The position numbers and the translations under genes were made by a program. The notes beneath the pieces are model-generated. The model saw only the letters and a program-made list of their open reading frames with translations. It did no database searches and was not told the origin of the DNA. Positions 8,300-16,645 of a DNA stretch of 56,063 nt are shown here, in pieces. Every line of letters starts with the position of its first letter. Positions within the stretch are counted from its first letter, which is position 1. The DNA is from Candidatus Latescibacterota bacterium (GTDB lineage: Bacteria; Krumholzibacteriota; Krumholzibacteriia; WVZY01): NCBI GenBank assembly GCA_020352495.1, contig CP070677.1, positions 437,512 through 493,574 on the forward strand, given 5' to 3'.

Positions 8300-8322
8300 A
8301 GGCTAGCGTATTACGCGAGCCT
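8300..8322. terminator. Hairpin between convergent genes
   Basis: AGGCT-A-GCGT (8300-8309) pairs with ACGC-G-AGCCT (8313-8322), nine base pairs with one internal mismatch and a three-base loop, in the 131-base gap between convergent genes. No T-tract, so bidirectional terminator function is only probable. Confidence 0.4.
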
Positions 8323-8393
8323 ACAGCATCGCGTCATCGTGTGGAGCTTTGGGCATGCCATTCTCTTTCTCGACGGCGCATGATGATCAGCAA

Positions 8394-9788
8394 TCACTCT
8401 CGTTCGAATACGAATCTCTGAAAACTGCCATATATAGTGTGTTTGACAATCTTCCCCGTGTTGTCGGCCTCGAAGACAACGGTCACGCGACCGTACTGTG
8501 AACCGCCGGTGAATAAGGAGGGGGAGTGAGCAACGAGGTCGATTGATTCTCCGTCAGGAGAGAGGAGGCGAATTTGACCCTCTTGGGTGCTGACCGTTGA
8601 TGTGGCGGATGGCTCGAAATCCAGATGGTAAGTGCCAGTGATTCTGTTGATCTCTTGTTCGTGGAGAATCACCGCCTCGAGTGGGGTCGGATGCAGGAAC
8701 GCGGGCAAGATGTAGTCCGTAAGCATCTGAAACGGCTGACTCGCTAGGGGACTGTCGTAATTGCCGCCGGTGAACACGACCACCATTCCTATGTCCGGAA
8801 GCACAACGATATACTGACCGCCATTTCCGGACGCCCAATACGCCGTGACCAGCTCTCTGCCGATGTACGACCAGCCTCTCTGCCATAAATAGCCGTAATC
8901 GACACCGGTGAGCATCTCTCCCTGTTTTGTTGTGCTCTTTTCGATCCATTCTTTGGATAGAAGACGCTGGTCGTTCCACGTTCCACGGTTCAGCATGAGT
9001 TGACCAATCTTGGCCATCTCCCTTGGGATCATTCTTGCGCCACCGCCCATCCAGGCACGTCTTTTGGGAGAAAACTGCCAGTGAAATCTTTCAATCCCGA
9101 GCGGTTCGAAAAGAAAACGGTCCGCAAACGCGTCGACTTCGAGTCCCGAAGCCCGTGCGACGGCCTCCCCGACGAGTATCAGGCTGCTACTGTTGTACGC
9201 CCAACGCTCGCCTGGAGAACAGGCGAACGGCAGGTCCAGCGAGTACTGCACCCAGTCATTGGAATCGTGCATCGCGTGTTCGCAAGCGAAATTGGTCGCC
9301 AGGTCGTCGCACTCGTACCCGGACATCATACTAAGCAGATGACGGATCTCGACCCTCTTGGCCCTATCCGTCCACCCATCCGCTGGTTCGTAGTCATTCT
9401 CAAAGAATTTGTAGACCGACTCATTTTCCGAGGCAATGAAGCCCTTGTCGATCGCCATTCCTGTCAGTATGGACCCGATGGATTTGGTGGCGGAACGAAT
9501 CTCGTGGAGCGTATTGGAGTCTTTTCCGTCGAAATATTCTTCCAAAACCAGGACGCCGTCCTTGACGACGAGGACGCTGTGGATATTCACGTAATGTCCC
9601 ACCTCGGTTCGACGGATCATGGAATCCAACAGGGCGATGTTGGCTCCATACTGCGTCGGCGACGCGACATTCCACCCGTCGTCAGATTTCGCCGGTGCTC
9701 GGGAGAGGTCGCGCTTCGCCTCGGTGGCGCAACCCGCGAAAAGCATCAAGGGGAAGGTGAAGATCAGAAGTCTGCTTATGGTGTCCAT
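8394..9788 (-). CDS. Serine hydrolase lipoprotein of the beta-lactamase/CubicO family
   Basis: A 464-residue lipoprotein: signal sequence with lipobox LFAGC, then a beta-lactamase-like domain. The catalytic SxxK motif is SATK (in RSATKSIGS), the YxN motif is YNS (in WAYNSSS), and the third box is SGNGG in place of KTG. These residues define class C-like DD-peptidases and esterases; real beta-lactamase activity is not implied. A C-terminal ~110-residue beta-rich domain follows (ITGTYHLDFEPSATS...), often seen in such proteins and possibly a lipocalin-like cap. The start ATG at 9788 is chosen for the lipobox; a longer frame adds 24 unlikely residues. Convergent with the DUF523 gene, probably transcribed with or just after asnB. 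Confidence 0.87.
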   Translation of the reverse strand: MDTISRLLIFTFPLMLFAGCATEAKRDLSRAPAKSDDGWNVASPTQYGANIALLDSMIRRTEVGHYVNIHSVLVVKDGVLVLEEYFDGKDSNTLHEIRSATKSIGSILTGMAIDKGFIASENESVYKFFENDYEPADGWTDRAKRVEIRHLLSMMSGYECDDLATNFACEHAMHDSNDWVQYSLDLPFACSPGERWAYNSSSLILVGEAVARASGLEVDAFADRFLFEPLGIERFHWQFSPKRRAWMGGGARMIPREMAKIGQLMLNRGTWNDQRLLSKEWIEKSTTKQGEMLTGVDYGYLWQRGWSYIGRELVTAYWASGNGGQYIVVLPDIGMVVVFTGGNYDSPLASQPFQMLTDYILPAFLHPTPLEAVILHEQEINRITGTYHLDFEPSATSTVSTQEGQIRLLSPDGESIDLVAHSPSLFTGGSQYGRVTVVFEADNTGKIVKHTIYGSFQRFVFERE

Positions 9789-9866
9789 CTGGTTTTCTTT
9801 CCAGTGCCGTGAGATCAAGGCTGGTTGGCCTTCGTGCTTCGGCTCGTATCTTGGGATCACGATTCG

Positions 9867-11744
9867 CTACTCGGGGACAAATGAGATTTCTTCGAGCAGC
9901 TCACGGCTGACATCGCTCGTTGACTGGTTCTGCACGCAGACTCTCCACCACACGTCGAGGTGCATAATACGAAGCTTGATGCGTTGATCCGCATTGTCGA
10001 GCAAATATTTGCGCTGGAGCTGCGACAGTTCGAAGAGCTCTGCGACATACGTTCCCGTCACGTACCGATCCGCGATCCGCATACGCTGGAAGGCGGATGT
10101 CGGGAAACCACGTTTGGTCCGCCGGCTCAATGATTTTGGAAGATAGCGATCGGCGACCTGCCGGAGCACCCACTTGTCACAAATAAACGGATGGTAGCTG
10201 TCGAGCGTGGTGGGGGAGAAGCGGATCTTCATGTTATAGGGTGTGTTTACGGCGAGGCGTACGAGCTCGGAATCCAAAAAAGGAAAGCGCGCCTCTATAC
10301 TCGCGGACATCCCCATGGCGTCGTTTCGGTGCAAGAGCGTTCGTAGGTGGTACGTGAGAAAGTCGATCGTTCGCACATCCAAGTCGTGGAATCTACCGTC
10401 TTCGCCAATCGTCTCCGATCGGATGGTCGCCATTTCCGACACCTTCTCGAAACGTTGGTGTAGTCCGTCGGCTATTTCGTGTGCGTTGTCCGGCGGCTTG
10501 CTGAGAAGGGTTCCGACCTTGGGGATGCGTTGGATGAGCGCGCGCGCGGAATCGATGACGCGGCCGTAGAACCTCTCGAAGCGCTCGATGGCGAGTCTTG
10601 GGTAACCGAGAAAGCACTCGTCAGACCCTTCACCGGTAAGTACGGCTTTTACCCCGCTGTCGCGGACGAGACGCGACACCATGAGGAAGGGAACCGAGTT
10701 GGGGTGATACGAAAACGGGAAACCGTAGTGCGCGGTGACTTCGGGAAGGTAACGCAGGAAATCCTCGTCTCGCGCCTCGACGATCTTGAGTTCGAGCCCC
10801 AAATGAGCGGCGAGTTGACGTGCCGCTTCGGCCTCGCTCAGACGGCCCTTGACGTCGGCATGGAAAACGGCAAGATCGCTGTGGTGCTTCGCCGCCATCG
10901 CCATGATGAGGGAGGAATCCACCCCGCCGCTACAGAAGGCACCTACCGGAACATCGGCAACGAGCTGGCTCCCGACGCTGCCATGCAGCAACTCGTCGAT
11001 GCGGTCCACCACCTCCGTCGGACGCATGTGGCGCAGACGCTCATGCTGCTCCGGATCCCAGAAATCCGTGATGTGGAAAAATGAGCGCACATCGGGTGTC
11101 TCACCTCTGCGGACCTTGATGATCGTACCGGGGGGGACAAAACGGATTCCCTTGTAGAAGGTGAAGTCACGAGTCGGACCGGAAAAACCGAGCAGGTACG
11201 AGGACACGGTTCGATCATCGGGTTCGATCGGCATCCACGGGCGAAGCCCGCCGACCTCGGAACACAAAAGAAAGCCATCTGCGTTGTTGGCCATAAAGAG
11301 CGGTTTGATCCCAAAACGATCGCGCCCCACGCAAATCGAACCGTCCACCTCGTCGTACAGCGCAAACGCAAACATACCCTCGAACTTTGAGGCCGCCCCT
11401 TCCAACCCATAAAACAACAAAGCCTCCAGTACGACCTCGGTGTCACTCGTGGTGCGAAACTCAATCCCATGCTGCTCGAGCTCGGCTCGGATGGATTGGA
11501 AATTGTATACTTCGCCGTTGTAAACGAGCGCGTACCGCTTCGAACGGTCCCATAGTGGTTGGTTGCTCCGAGGATTCAGGTCGAGCAGCGTAAGCCGGGT
11601 GTGAACGAGGCCGATCCCGGGGGCGGTGTGTACACCGGTGTTGTCGGGGCCGCGGTGGGCCAGCGCGCGGGCGGTATCATCGAGCCGTTCGCGCGGAGGA
11701 ACCGCGGCGGGATCGGAGGTCAGATACGCGAAAATTCCACACAT
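9867..11744 (-). CDS. asnB: Asparagine synthetase (glutamine-hydrolysing)
   Basis: Makes Asn from Asp, Gln and ATP. The start codon is set by the mature N-terminal nucleophile: Met-Cys2-Gly-Ile-Phe, a class II glutaminase, so the 25-codon extension of the frame is not translated or not used. Other signatures: YNGEVYNF, RGPDNTG, RDRFGIKPLF in the glutaminase domain; SGGVDSS pyrophosphate loop and TGEGSDECFLGY in the synthetase domain. 625 residues matches the longer AsnB subfamily rather than the 554-residue E. coli enzyme. A promoter candidate lies just upstream. No capsule or peptide synthesis genes adjoin it, so a housekeeping role is simplest. Confidence 0.93.
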   Translation of the reverse strand: MCGIFAYLTSDPAAVPPRERLDDTARALAHRGPDNTGVHTAPGIGLVHTRLTLLDLNPRSNQPLWDRSKRYALVYNGEVYNFQSIRAELEQHGIEFRTTSDTEVVLEALLFYGLEGAASKFEGMFAFALYDEVDGSICVGRDRFGIKPLFMANNADGFLLCSEVGGLRPWMPIEPDDRTVSSYLLGFSGPTRDFTFYKGIRFVPPGTIIKVRRGETPDVRSFFHITDFWDPEQHERLRHMRPTEVVDRIDELLHGSVGSQLVADVPVGAFCSGGVDSSLIMAMAAKHHSDLAVFHADVKGRLSEAEAARQLAAHLGLELKIVEARDEDFLRYLPEVTAHYGFPFSYHPNSVPFLMVSRLVRDSGVKAVLTGEGSDECFLGYPRLAIERFERFYGRVIDSARALIQRIPKVGTLLSKPPDNAHEIADGLHQRFEKVSEMATIRSETIGEDGRFHDLDVRTIDFLTYHLRTLLHRNDAMGMSASIEARFPFLDSELVRLAVNTPYNMKIRFSPTTLDSYHPFICDKWVLRQVADRYLPKSLSRRTKRGFPTSAFQRMRIADRYVTGTYVAELFELSQLQRKYLLDNADQRIKLRIMHLDVWWRVCVQNQSTSDVSRELLEEISFVPE

Positions 11745-11802
11745 AGGTGTCAGGGCAGCAGGGATCGTGTGCTGTGCGTCGTTCGTATTCGACAATCGAC
11801 GT

Positions 11803-11833
11803 AATATAGGGGGTTTCAAGTTGTTTTTGTCAA
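11803..11833 (-). promoter_or_regulatory. Candidate sigma70 promoter for asnB
   Basis: On the minus strand a perfect TTGACA (11833-11828) and TATATT (11808-11803) are separated by 19 bases, slightly longer than ideal. A start near 11797 would give a leader of about 50 bases. Confidence 0.45.
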
Positions 11834-12276
11834 CTTGTTTCCACGACGATCAAGGAAGCTAATCACGCCGGGAAGACAGAGCGGGTGGCAAAAAGAGGTG
11901 CGCCGACAGCCTGATGCAATGCGAACGCACGACGACGGGTCGAGCTCACATGTGGGCAGCCCAAGGAAGCGCTATGGCCGCGCCTCAAAACGCCGGAGAG
12001 GGGTTGCCGGGGTGTTGCGAAGGCCAACCAATAATTCATCTGGACGCAGCGCGTCTTTTTTATGATTATCGTAATGCAGCTCGTATTGGACAGCTTACTG
12101 CAGCGCGGTGCGGTTCGATTTCCTCGGACCGGTTTTCGACCCGGTTCCTTTTCGAAGCGCGTGAGGAAACAGTTCTTCTGGATTGACCCTCTAACGGAGA
12201 ACCCCGTCGGATACCGCATCGGTGGTCGCTGCGGACGCGACCAGTAGGGATTCTGGAGGCAAAGGTAAGGAATTGT

Positions 12277-12345
12277 CCGGCCACGCGGCCGGTCAATAAG
12301 GTTCCCTCGGCGAACGGGGGAACGCGGTCCGGTGGATGGCCGGAC
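12277..12345 (+). promoter_or_regulatory. Three tandem hairpins in the RRM gene leader
   Basis: Three hairpins follow each other: CCGGCC/GGCCGG (12277-12292, loop 4), GTTCCC/GGGAAC (12301-12323, loop 11) and GTCCGG/CCGGAC (12327-12345, loop 7). A weaker GGGTT/AACCC stem follows before the GTG start at 12438. Bacterial RRM genes are often cold-induced, so a folded leader controlling mRNA stability or translation is plausible. Arms 1 and 3 share CCGG and could swap partners. Function is inferred. Confidence 0.45.
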
Positions 12346-12437
12346 TTGGATGACGCGCAAAGGTTTTTCCGGGTTCGACCGGCAACCCCGAGCGCGCTTG
12401 CGATGAACCGGCAGTGTCGGTTTTGGAGGAGATAAGA

Positions 12438-12749
12438 GTGAAAAAGCTGTATGTGGGCAATCTACCGTTTAGTGCGACAGAAGCCGAGGTAAACGAACTG
12501 TTTTCAAAGCACGGTACCGTGCACTCGGTGGCGCTGATCACTGATCGCGATACTGGCCGCCCTCGCGGTTTTGGATTTGTGGAGATGGACGATGACGCGG
12601 CGCAAGCTGCGATCCAAGCGTTGAACGGTTACGAGATGGACGGTCGTGATCTCAAGGTAAACGAGGCACAGGATAGGCCGAGACGAGGTGGCGGTGGATT
12701 TGGTGGTGGCGGTGGTGGCGGTGGTGGCCGTCGCCGGGGGCGCCGCTAG
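12438..12749 (+). CDS. Small RNA-binding protein with one RRM and a Gly-rich tail
   Basis: A 103-residue protein: one RNA recognition motif with RNP2 (KLYVGNLPFS) and RNP1 (RGFGFVEM) followed by a tail of Arg and runs of Gly (RRGGGGFGG...GRRRGRR). Such cytoplasmic proteins bind single-stranded RNA and act as RNA chaperones, often at low temperature. The start is a GTG with GGAGGAGAT just upstream; an ATG eight codons earlier would read through the ribosome binding site and is rejected. A strong bidirectional terminator follows. Monocistronic. Confidence 0.92.
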   Translation: MKKLYVGNLPFSATEAEVNELFSKHGTVHSVALITDRDTGRPRGFGFVEMDDDAAQAAIQALNGYEMDGRDLKVNEAQDRPRRGGGGFGGGGGGGGGRRRGRR

Positions 12750-12806
12750 TCCGGCACTCCGCACGAGTTGTACGTCGGGCAAATCTTTCCGACCGTGATG
12801 GTGCAA

Positions 12807-12845
12807 CAAAAAAAGGGGCCGCTCAGGCGGCCCCTTTCGTTTGTG
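12807..12845. terminator. Strong bidirectional intrinsic terminator
   Basis: GGGGCCGC (12815-12822) pairs with GCGGCCCC (12827-12834) around a TCAG loop. A run of seven A precedes it and TTTCGTTT follows, so it works for the RRM gene on the plus strand and, with a better T-run, for the carotenoid operon on the minus strand, whose last gene stops at 12958. Confidence 0.88.
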
Positions 12846-12957
12846 TGGAGCATATCCTCGCTCAAGACGTCCGATCATGGTCGAAAGTATGGTACGTATC
12901 AATTGGTCCTATCGGCCTCATGGAACGCGAGGAAACATACGGCATGGCCAGGACCGG

Positions 12958-13902
12958 TTAGGCTTTGCCCTTTCGAAGGGCATACCGGCGTTCAGCGTAG
13001 GTGGCGTCTTCGGCCCAGAGTTTTTGCGCGCGCCATCCTACAAGACGTCTCAACAGGCCGCCGAACGTACCTATCAAGACGTGGAATTGGGGACGCTCCG
13101 AGGTGGCCAGTGTGGCCTCGATGATCGCGGTCCGTCCTGGATCAATCGGTGTAGCGTGTGTTTCAACGACCGAGCCGGTCCCTTCTCCGGCGACGATGGT
13201 CATCACGATCGTTCTTGGTTCCGGACAGTGGAAGCGGGCGTCTACCTCGATACCAAGCCGCCGAAACACACGGTAGACAACGCGCACCGTGATGGAGTCT
13301 TCTGTCTGTTCGATGACGTTGAGCCGGGCGAAGGAATGCGGATGAAAGTGCACCCCGTGCCATGGGTCGAGTCGGTTGGCGATGACATCCTCGGGATCAC
13401 ATCTGGCGTCTTTGCGGATGACCGTGTCGAGGTATCGAACCGGCCTATTGGGAAGAACGGGTTGTGCGGTGGCCGTGTCCTCTGAGCCCAGTCTAACCCA
13501 CACTAGAACTCCGTCGTCAAACGTAGGTAAAGGAAACCAGGCGCCGTGCCGTTCGCCTTCGAGCGCGAGCCCATGCCACGGGCATACGATGTGGCCGTTG
13601 CGGACCGAGCCATCGGCGAGCGACGCTGCCATGTGTGGACACGCGTCGGGCGCGACCTTTGGCTGTCCCCGCGAGAGCCACGCCACGTACTCCCGCCCGT
13701 CGATGCGATAGCGCCGCGGACGGTTTCGAATATCCCGTGATGCCCCCACGACGTACCAGCCCCCTGACGGAAGCTCGAGGGCCCGGTTCAGTGCCCGCTC
13801 GATCCATGTCGGCCGAGCTTGTACCCAGTCGGGTTCGGTGGCGATGACATCGATGGGTTCGAGCTTCTGACCAAATGTAATCAAGCTGTTTTTCGTATCC
13901 AT
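12958..13902 (-). CDS. Rieske-type non-heme iron oxygenase, last gene of carotenoid operon
   Basis: 314 residues with both parts of a Rieske oxygenase alpha-type subunit. The [2Fe-2S] ligands are Cys88, His90, Cys107 and His110 (CPH and CPWHG). The mononuclear iron motif N-x2-D-x2-H-x4-H is intact at 176-187 (NRLDPWHGVHFH: Asp179, His182, His187). It resembles Rieske proteins with a DUF5914-type C-terminus found in carotenoid clusters; cyanobacterial CruH, which oxidises the chi-ring methyl during synechoxanthin synthesis, is a functional analogue to consider. Start ATG at 13902 after GAGGG; it begins 10 bases after the crtU-like stop. A role in oxidising the ring of an aromatic carotenoid is inferred. 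Confidence 0.82.
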   Translation of the reverse strand: MDTKNSLITFGQKLEPIDVIATEPDWVQARPTWIERALNRALELPSGGWYVVGASRDIRNRPRRYRIDGREYVAWLSRGQPKVAPDACPHMAASLADGSVRNGHIVCPWHGLALEGERHGAWFPLPTFDDGVLVWVRLGSEDTATAQPVLPNRPVRYLDTVIRKDARCDPEDVIANRLDPWHGVHFHPHSFARLNVIEQTEDSITVRVVYRVFRRLGIEVDARFHCPEPRTIVMTIVAGEGTGSVVETHATPIDPGRTAIIEATLATSERPQFHVLIGTFGGLLRRLVGWRAQKLWAEDATYAERRYALRKGKA

Positions 13903-13912
13903 ATCGGCGCCC

Positions 13913-15412
13913 TCAAAAAGGAACTCCCGCCAAGATTCCGCGGTTTGAAATCGACGAGATCGGCTCGGCTCGCACACCAATACCGGCGAGAAAGTGGTTG
14001 GCCGCCAAGAAACCCGAAGCGGCGGCGCGTTCCATCAGGGCGCTTGGGATCGGCAGTTTGACAAAATCCCCCGCGATGGTCAGCCCGGGAAACGGTGTGT
14101 CGACCGTCGGCCGCTCAATGTGGGAACCTGGCGCGAACGCAGGACAATCCTGGCCCACGATAAAACGCTCTTCGATAATGCGTGCTTCTTTGGTCTCGGG
14201 GTAGAGTGCGTGCAATGCTTCCGTTAGCTGCCGTCGCAGTGTGGCCTCGTCGCAGTCATGATCGATCGCATAGGCGTGGAGCTCTATCACCGACCCATTG
14301 TGCTTTTCCATCCAGGCGCGGCTCTCGTCTTCGAAAAGATGATAAAGGGAGATGTTGTCGATCGGACCCATTCCTGTGGTACCCACGAAGGGGGCCCTGC
14401 CGCTCCGCGTGGGTTTGTCCAACCACAGGCGCCACACGGCGAACGGGTTTGTGAGCGAAAGAGTCTTGATCGACTTGCCCCATGTTTGATGATCGATATC
14501 GGGAGACGAGGCGAGGACATTTCTGAGTGCCGGAACGGTGACGGCGAGAACCACACCGTCGGATCCCAGGCGCTCGTCATCCGTTATGACCTCCCACCGG
14601 CCATTGTTGCCGCGGTGAACTTGGCGAACCGACTCACCGGTCCGGATCGCAACACCCAACCGCTCCAGATAGAGGATGAACGGCTCCCAAATCGATTTGG
14701 AGAAGGGCGCTCGTGCTACGTCGAATATCAAACCTTCCGGGTTTCCTGTGAAATAGAAATGGAACATCATGAGCAGCTCGGCAGCGGACATCTCAGCTTC
14801 GGGATTGAAAAACGAGTGAGAAAATACGTCGAAGAGCAGACGGCGCGCGTCCGGCGGAAAGCGGAGGGAATCGAGATACTCTTTTGCGCTCATTTGGTCG
14901 CGGCGTTTATAGGTCTTGTCCATGTCAAAGGTTAGCATTTCAAGAGCCCGGCGTGCGTTGACCCGACCTAGGTCGCGAAGGCCCAGGGTTGGTGTTCGAG
15001 CGGTGAGCATAATGACGTTCAACGGCGTGCGCTGGGGGAGCCCTGAGAAGCTTTGCACTTGTCCGTGTGGGCCGAGAATCGGGTAGTCGGCGAGTGGCTG
15101 CAAAAACTCAAGTTCGGGATCGATTCTCCGTAGGAGCGATTTTAGATTGTAGTATTGGCGAAAGAACGCGTGGAATCCCCGCTCCATCTCAAAAGGAACG
15201 CCGGTAGCCAGACGATCCGTCCACGCCCCGGCACGGCCACCGATGTAACGCTCGCGCTCAAGAAGGGTCACTCTGACGCCCCTTTCTGCCAGAACGGTGG
15301 CAGCTGCAATCCCCGCAATGCCGCCCCCGACCACGATGACGTGGGTGTCATCCTCGACCCGTGGGCGCCCGTTTGGTCCGGGTAACAGGAACTGTCGAAT
15401 ACGGCGCGCCAT
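13913..15412 (-). CDS. crtU: CrtU/CruE-type carotene desaturase/methyltransferase (FAD)
   Basis: 499-residue flavoprotein with an N-terminal FAD site (GGGIAG at 29-34, then ERERYIGGRAGAW) and the family-typical RGFHAFFRQYYNLKSLLRR. CrtU/CruE convert beta-rings of beta-carotene to aromatic phi or chi rings by desaturation and methyl migration, giving isorenieratene or renierapurpurin-type pigments. The start ATG at 15412 overlaps the TGA of the methyltransferase gene (TGATG), so translation is coupled; the long upstream extension of the frame is antisense-like shadow within the methyltransferase. The presence of crtY upstream, which supplies beta-carotene, and of a Rieske gene downstream supports the call. 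A generic phytoene-desaturase-like oxidase is the alternative. Confidence 0.78.
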   Translation of the reverse strand: MARRIRQFLLPGPNGRPRVEDDTHVIVVGGGIAGIAAATVLAERGVRVTLLERERYIGGRAGAWTDRLATGVPFEMERGFHAFFRQYYNLKSLLRRIDPELEFLQPLADYPILGPHGQVQSFSGLPQRTPLNVIMLTARTPTLGLRDLGRVNARRALEMLTFDMDKTYKRRDQMSAKEYLDSLRFPPDARRLLFDVFSHSFFNPEAEMSAAELLMMFHFYFTGNPEGLIFDVARAPFSKSIWEPFILYLERLGVAIRTGESVRQVHRGNNGRWEVITDDERLGSDGVVLAVTVPALRNVLASSPDIDHQTWGKSIKTLSLTNPFAVWRLWLDKPTRSGRAPFVGTTGMGPIDNISLYHLFEDESRAWMEKHNGSVIELHAYAIDHDCDEATLRRQLTEALHALYPETKEARIIEERFIVGQDCPAFAPGSHIERPTVDTPFPGLTIAGDFVKLPIPSALMERAAASGFLAANHFLAGIGVRAEPISSISNRGILAGVPF

Positions 15413-16142
15413 CACACCCCCCTTCGGGCCAAGAAGCTGTGCACCACACCACGTTGCCATCCGTCCATCGGCATGGTACGGATGTCCACAAAACCCGCCC
15501 TGCGGAACCGCGCTTCCAGAGCCGCGACGCCATCGAAGGCCAAGACGCTGTGTTTCAGGTAACGAAAAATCGAGGTGGTTCCCGTAAGGACGAGCCCCAA
15601 AGGAATGACGATCAAGGTTGTCACCGTTTTCCACACGATCCGGCTCCACCGGGAATCGGCGACCGAGTACTCGTGGAGACAAAGGACTCCACCTGGGGCC
15701 AAGAGCTTCTTCAAGCGTTGCATACACAGATCCGGATCGACCACGTTTCGAATCCCGTAGGCCATAAAGATGCCGTCGTAGGGCCCGGAGGCGCCGGAGG
15801 CAGCCGGATCCACGGCATCGCCTTCGAGCCAATTGATGTTGTGGAGGGCTTGCTTTTTTGCGCGACGGCGAGCATACCCCTGGAGGCGTCGAGACCGGTT
15901 ATCTCGGCTCGGGGATACGTTTTTCGAAGGGCCATGGTGGAAAGACCGGTGCCGCAGCACAGATCGAGGATCCGCGCGTTCTCGCTCAAACCCAACCGCC
16001 GGGCACTCCAATGGAGATGTTTTGTGTAACCGGGGTTGAGCGCGCACATGAGATCGTAACCATTGGCAACACGGGTGAAATCCTCTTCGATCCGATGTTG
16101 GCGGTCAAGAACGTCTGTAGGCAGGTTGGTCTCTGAACTCAT
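15412..16142 (-). pseudogene. SAM-dependent methyltransferase, frameshifted in a six-A run
   Basis: Two overlapping frames encode one class I methyltransferase. Frame one starts at the ATG at 16142 and contains motif I (ILDLCCGTGLST) and the acidic beta-2 end (ITGLDASRGMLAVA). Frame two supplies the rest: NWLEGDAVD, GIFMAYGIRNVVDP, LLAPGGVLCLHEYS and the C-terminus ending at 15412. The switch lies at an A6 run on the coding strand (plus positions 15854-15859). Seven A would join the frames exactly; a -1 slip on AAA would give the same protein. So this may be an assembly error, a real mutation, or recoding. Homology is to UbiE/MenG-like enzymes; inside the crt operon it may modify a carotenoid or quinone. 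Confidence 0.75.
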
Positions 16143-16150
16143 GACGGCTC

Positions 16151-16636
16151 TCAATACCTGAGATCTATCTGTAATTCGAGCGACACCCCGGTAACGCGAA
16201 AAATGGCATCATCGAATCCGGGCGGACCAAATCGCCCTCTGGCGTTGCGTGAAAACCCGTGGCCTTCCTTGGGACGCCCCAGAAAATCCGTTTCCATTCG
16301 ATTGTTTGCGTTCTCGTCGTGGAGAACAGATATCGCATAAGGTCCTGGCGGAATCCGTGAGATGGTAAAGGTCACCTCATCGCCTTCAATGAGCGACTTC
16401 ATCCGATGCATAGCCTTTTCGGTGTCGCCGGGAAAACCGTCGGGTGAGGTAAACAACGCAAGCAAGATCTGTCCTTCATGGCTTCGGATTCCCCGAACAA
16501 CGACCTCAATTGTCGTCAGTTGAGTGTTCGTTGGATCCAAATCTCTCTGAGACCCTTCGACGGCACGTCTCGTGCACGCGGCAAAAAGCAAAAGCAGCGC
16601 AAGAGCCGTGATAATCGCTCCGGTACAAAATCTCAT
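16151..16636 (-). CDS. DUF2141 lipoprotein of the carotenoid operon
   Basis: 161 residues with a signal sequence and lipobox LFAAC, followed by the DUF2141 beta-sandwich seen in GQILLALFTSPDGFP, PGPYAISVLHDENANNRMET and the typical ending FLGRPKEGHGFSRNARG. DUF2141 proteins are secreted and often encoded in carotenoid gene clusters, but their job is unknown; carrying or placing pigment in the envelope is a guess. The start ATG has a GAGG site seven bases upstream. It lies 9 bases after crtB and 8 bases before the methyltransferase start. Confidence 0.85.
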   Translation of the reverse strand: MRFCTGAIITALALLLLFAACTRRAVEGSQRDLDPTNTQLTTIEVVVRGIRSHEGQILLALFTSPDGFPGDTEKAMHRMKSLIEGDEVTFTISRIPPGPYAISVLHDENANNRMETDFLGRPKEGHGFSRNARGRFGPPGFDDAIFRVTGVSLELQIDLRY

Positions 16637-16645
16637 AACGTTGCC

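Larger units (their letters stand above)
11745..12437. other. Long divergent intergenic region with RRM leader
   Basis: About 690 bases between divergent asnB and the RRM gene. It holds the asnB promoter candidate near 11.8 kb and a cluster of hairpins just before the RRM gene. The central part (11.86-12.26 kb) shows ORFs on both strands, but they are rich in Arg, Pro and Ser without a Shine-Dalgarno site and look spurious. The ORF on the minus strand at 11863-12360 is the longest of these. Confidence 0.45.

Noticed and set aside
8394..9788. Beta-lactamase resistance gene controlled by the BlaI-like repressor
   Set aside because: The gene is a CubicO/class C-like lipoprotein with SGNGG in place of KTG, lies 14 kb away, and has no matching operator palindrome that I could find.
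11863..12360. 165-codon minus-strand ORF in the asnB-RRM gap
   Set aside because: Arg/Pro/Ser-rich, no ribosome binding site, and it covers the folded RRM leader; looks like a random open frame.
13913..15832. 639-residue reading of the crtU frame
   Set aside because: The first 140 codons overlap the methyltransferase antiparallel to any family similarity; the ATG at 15412 with a TGATG overlap is the real start.
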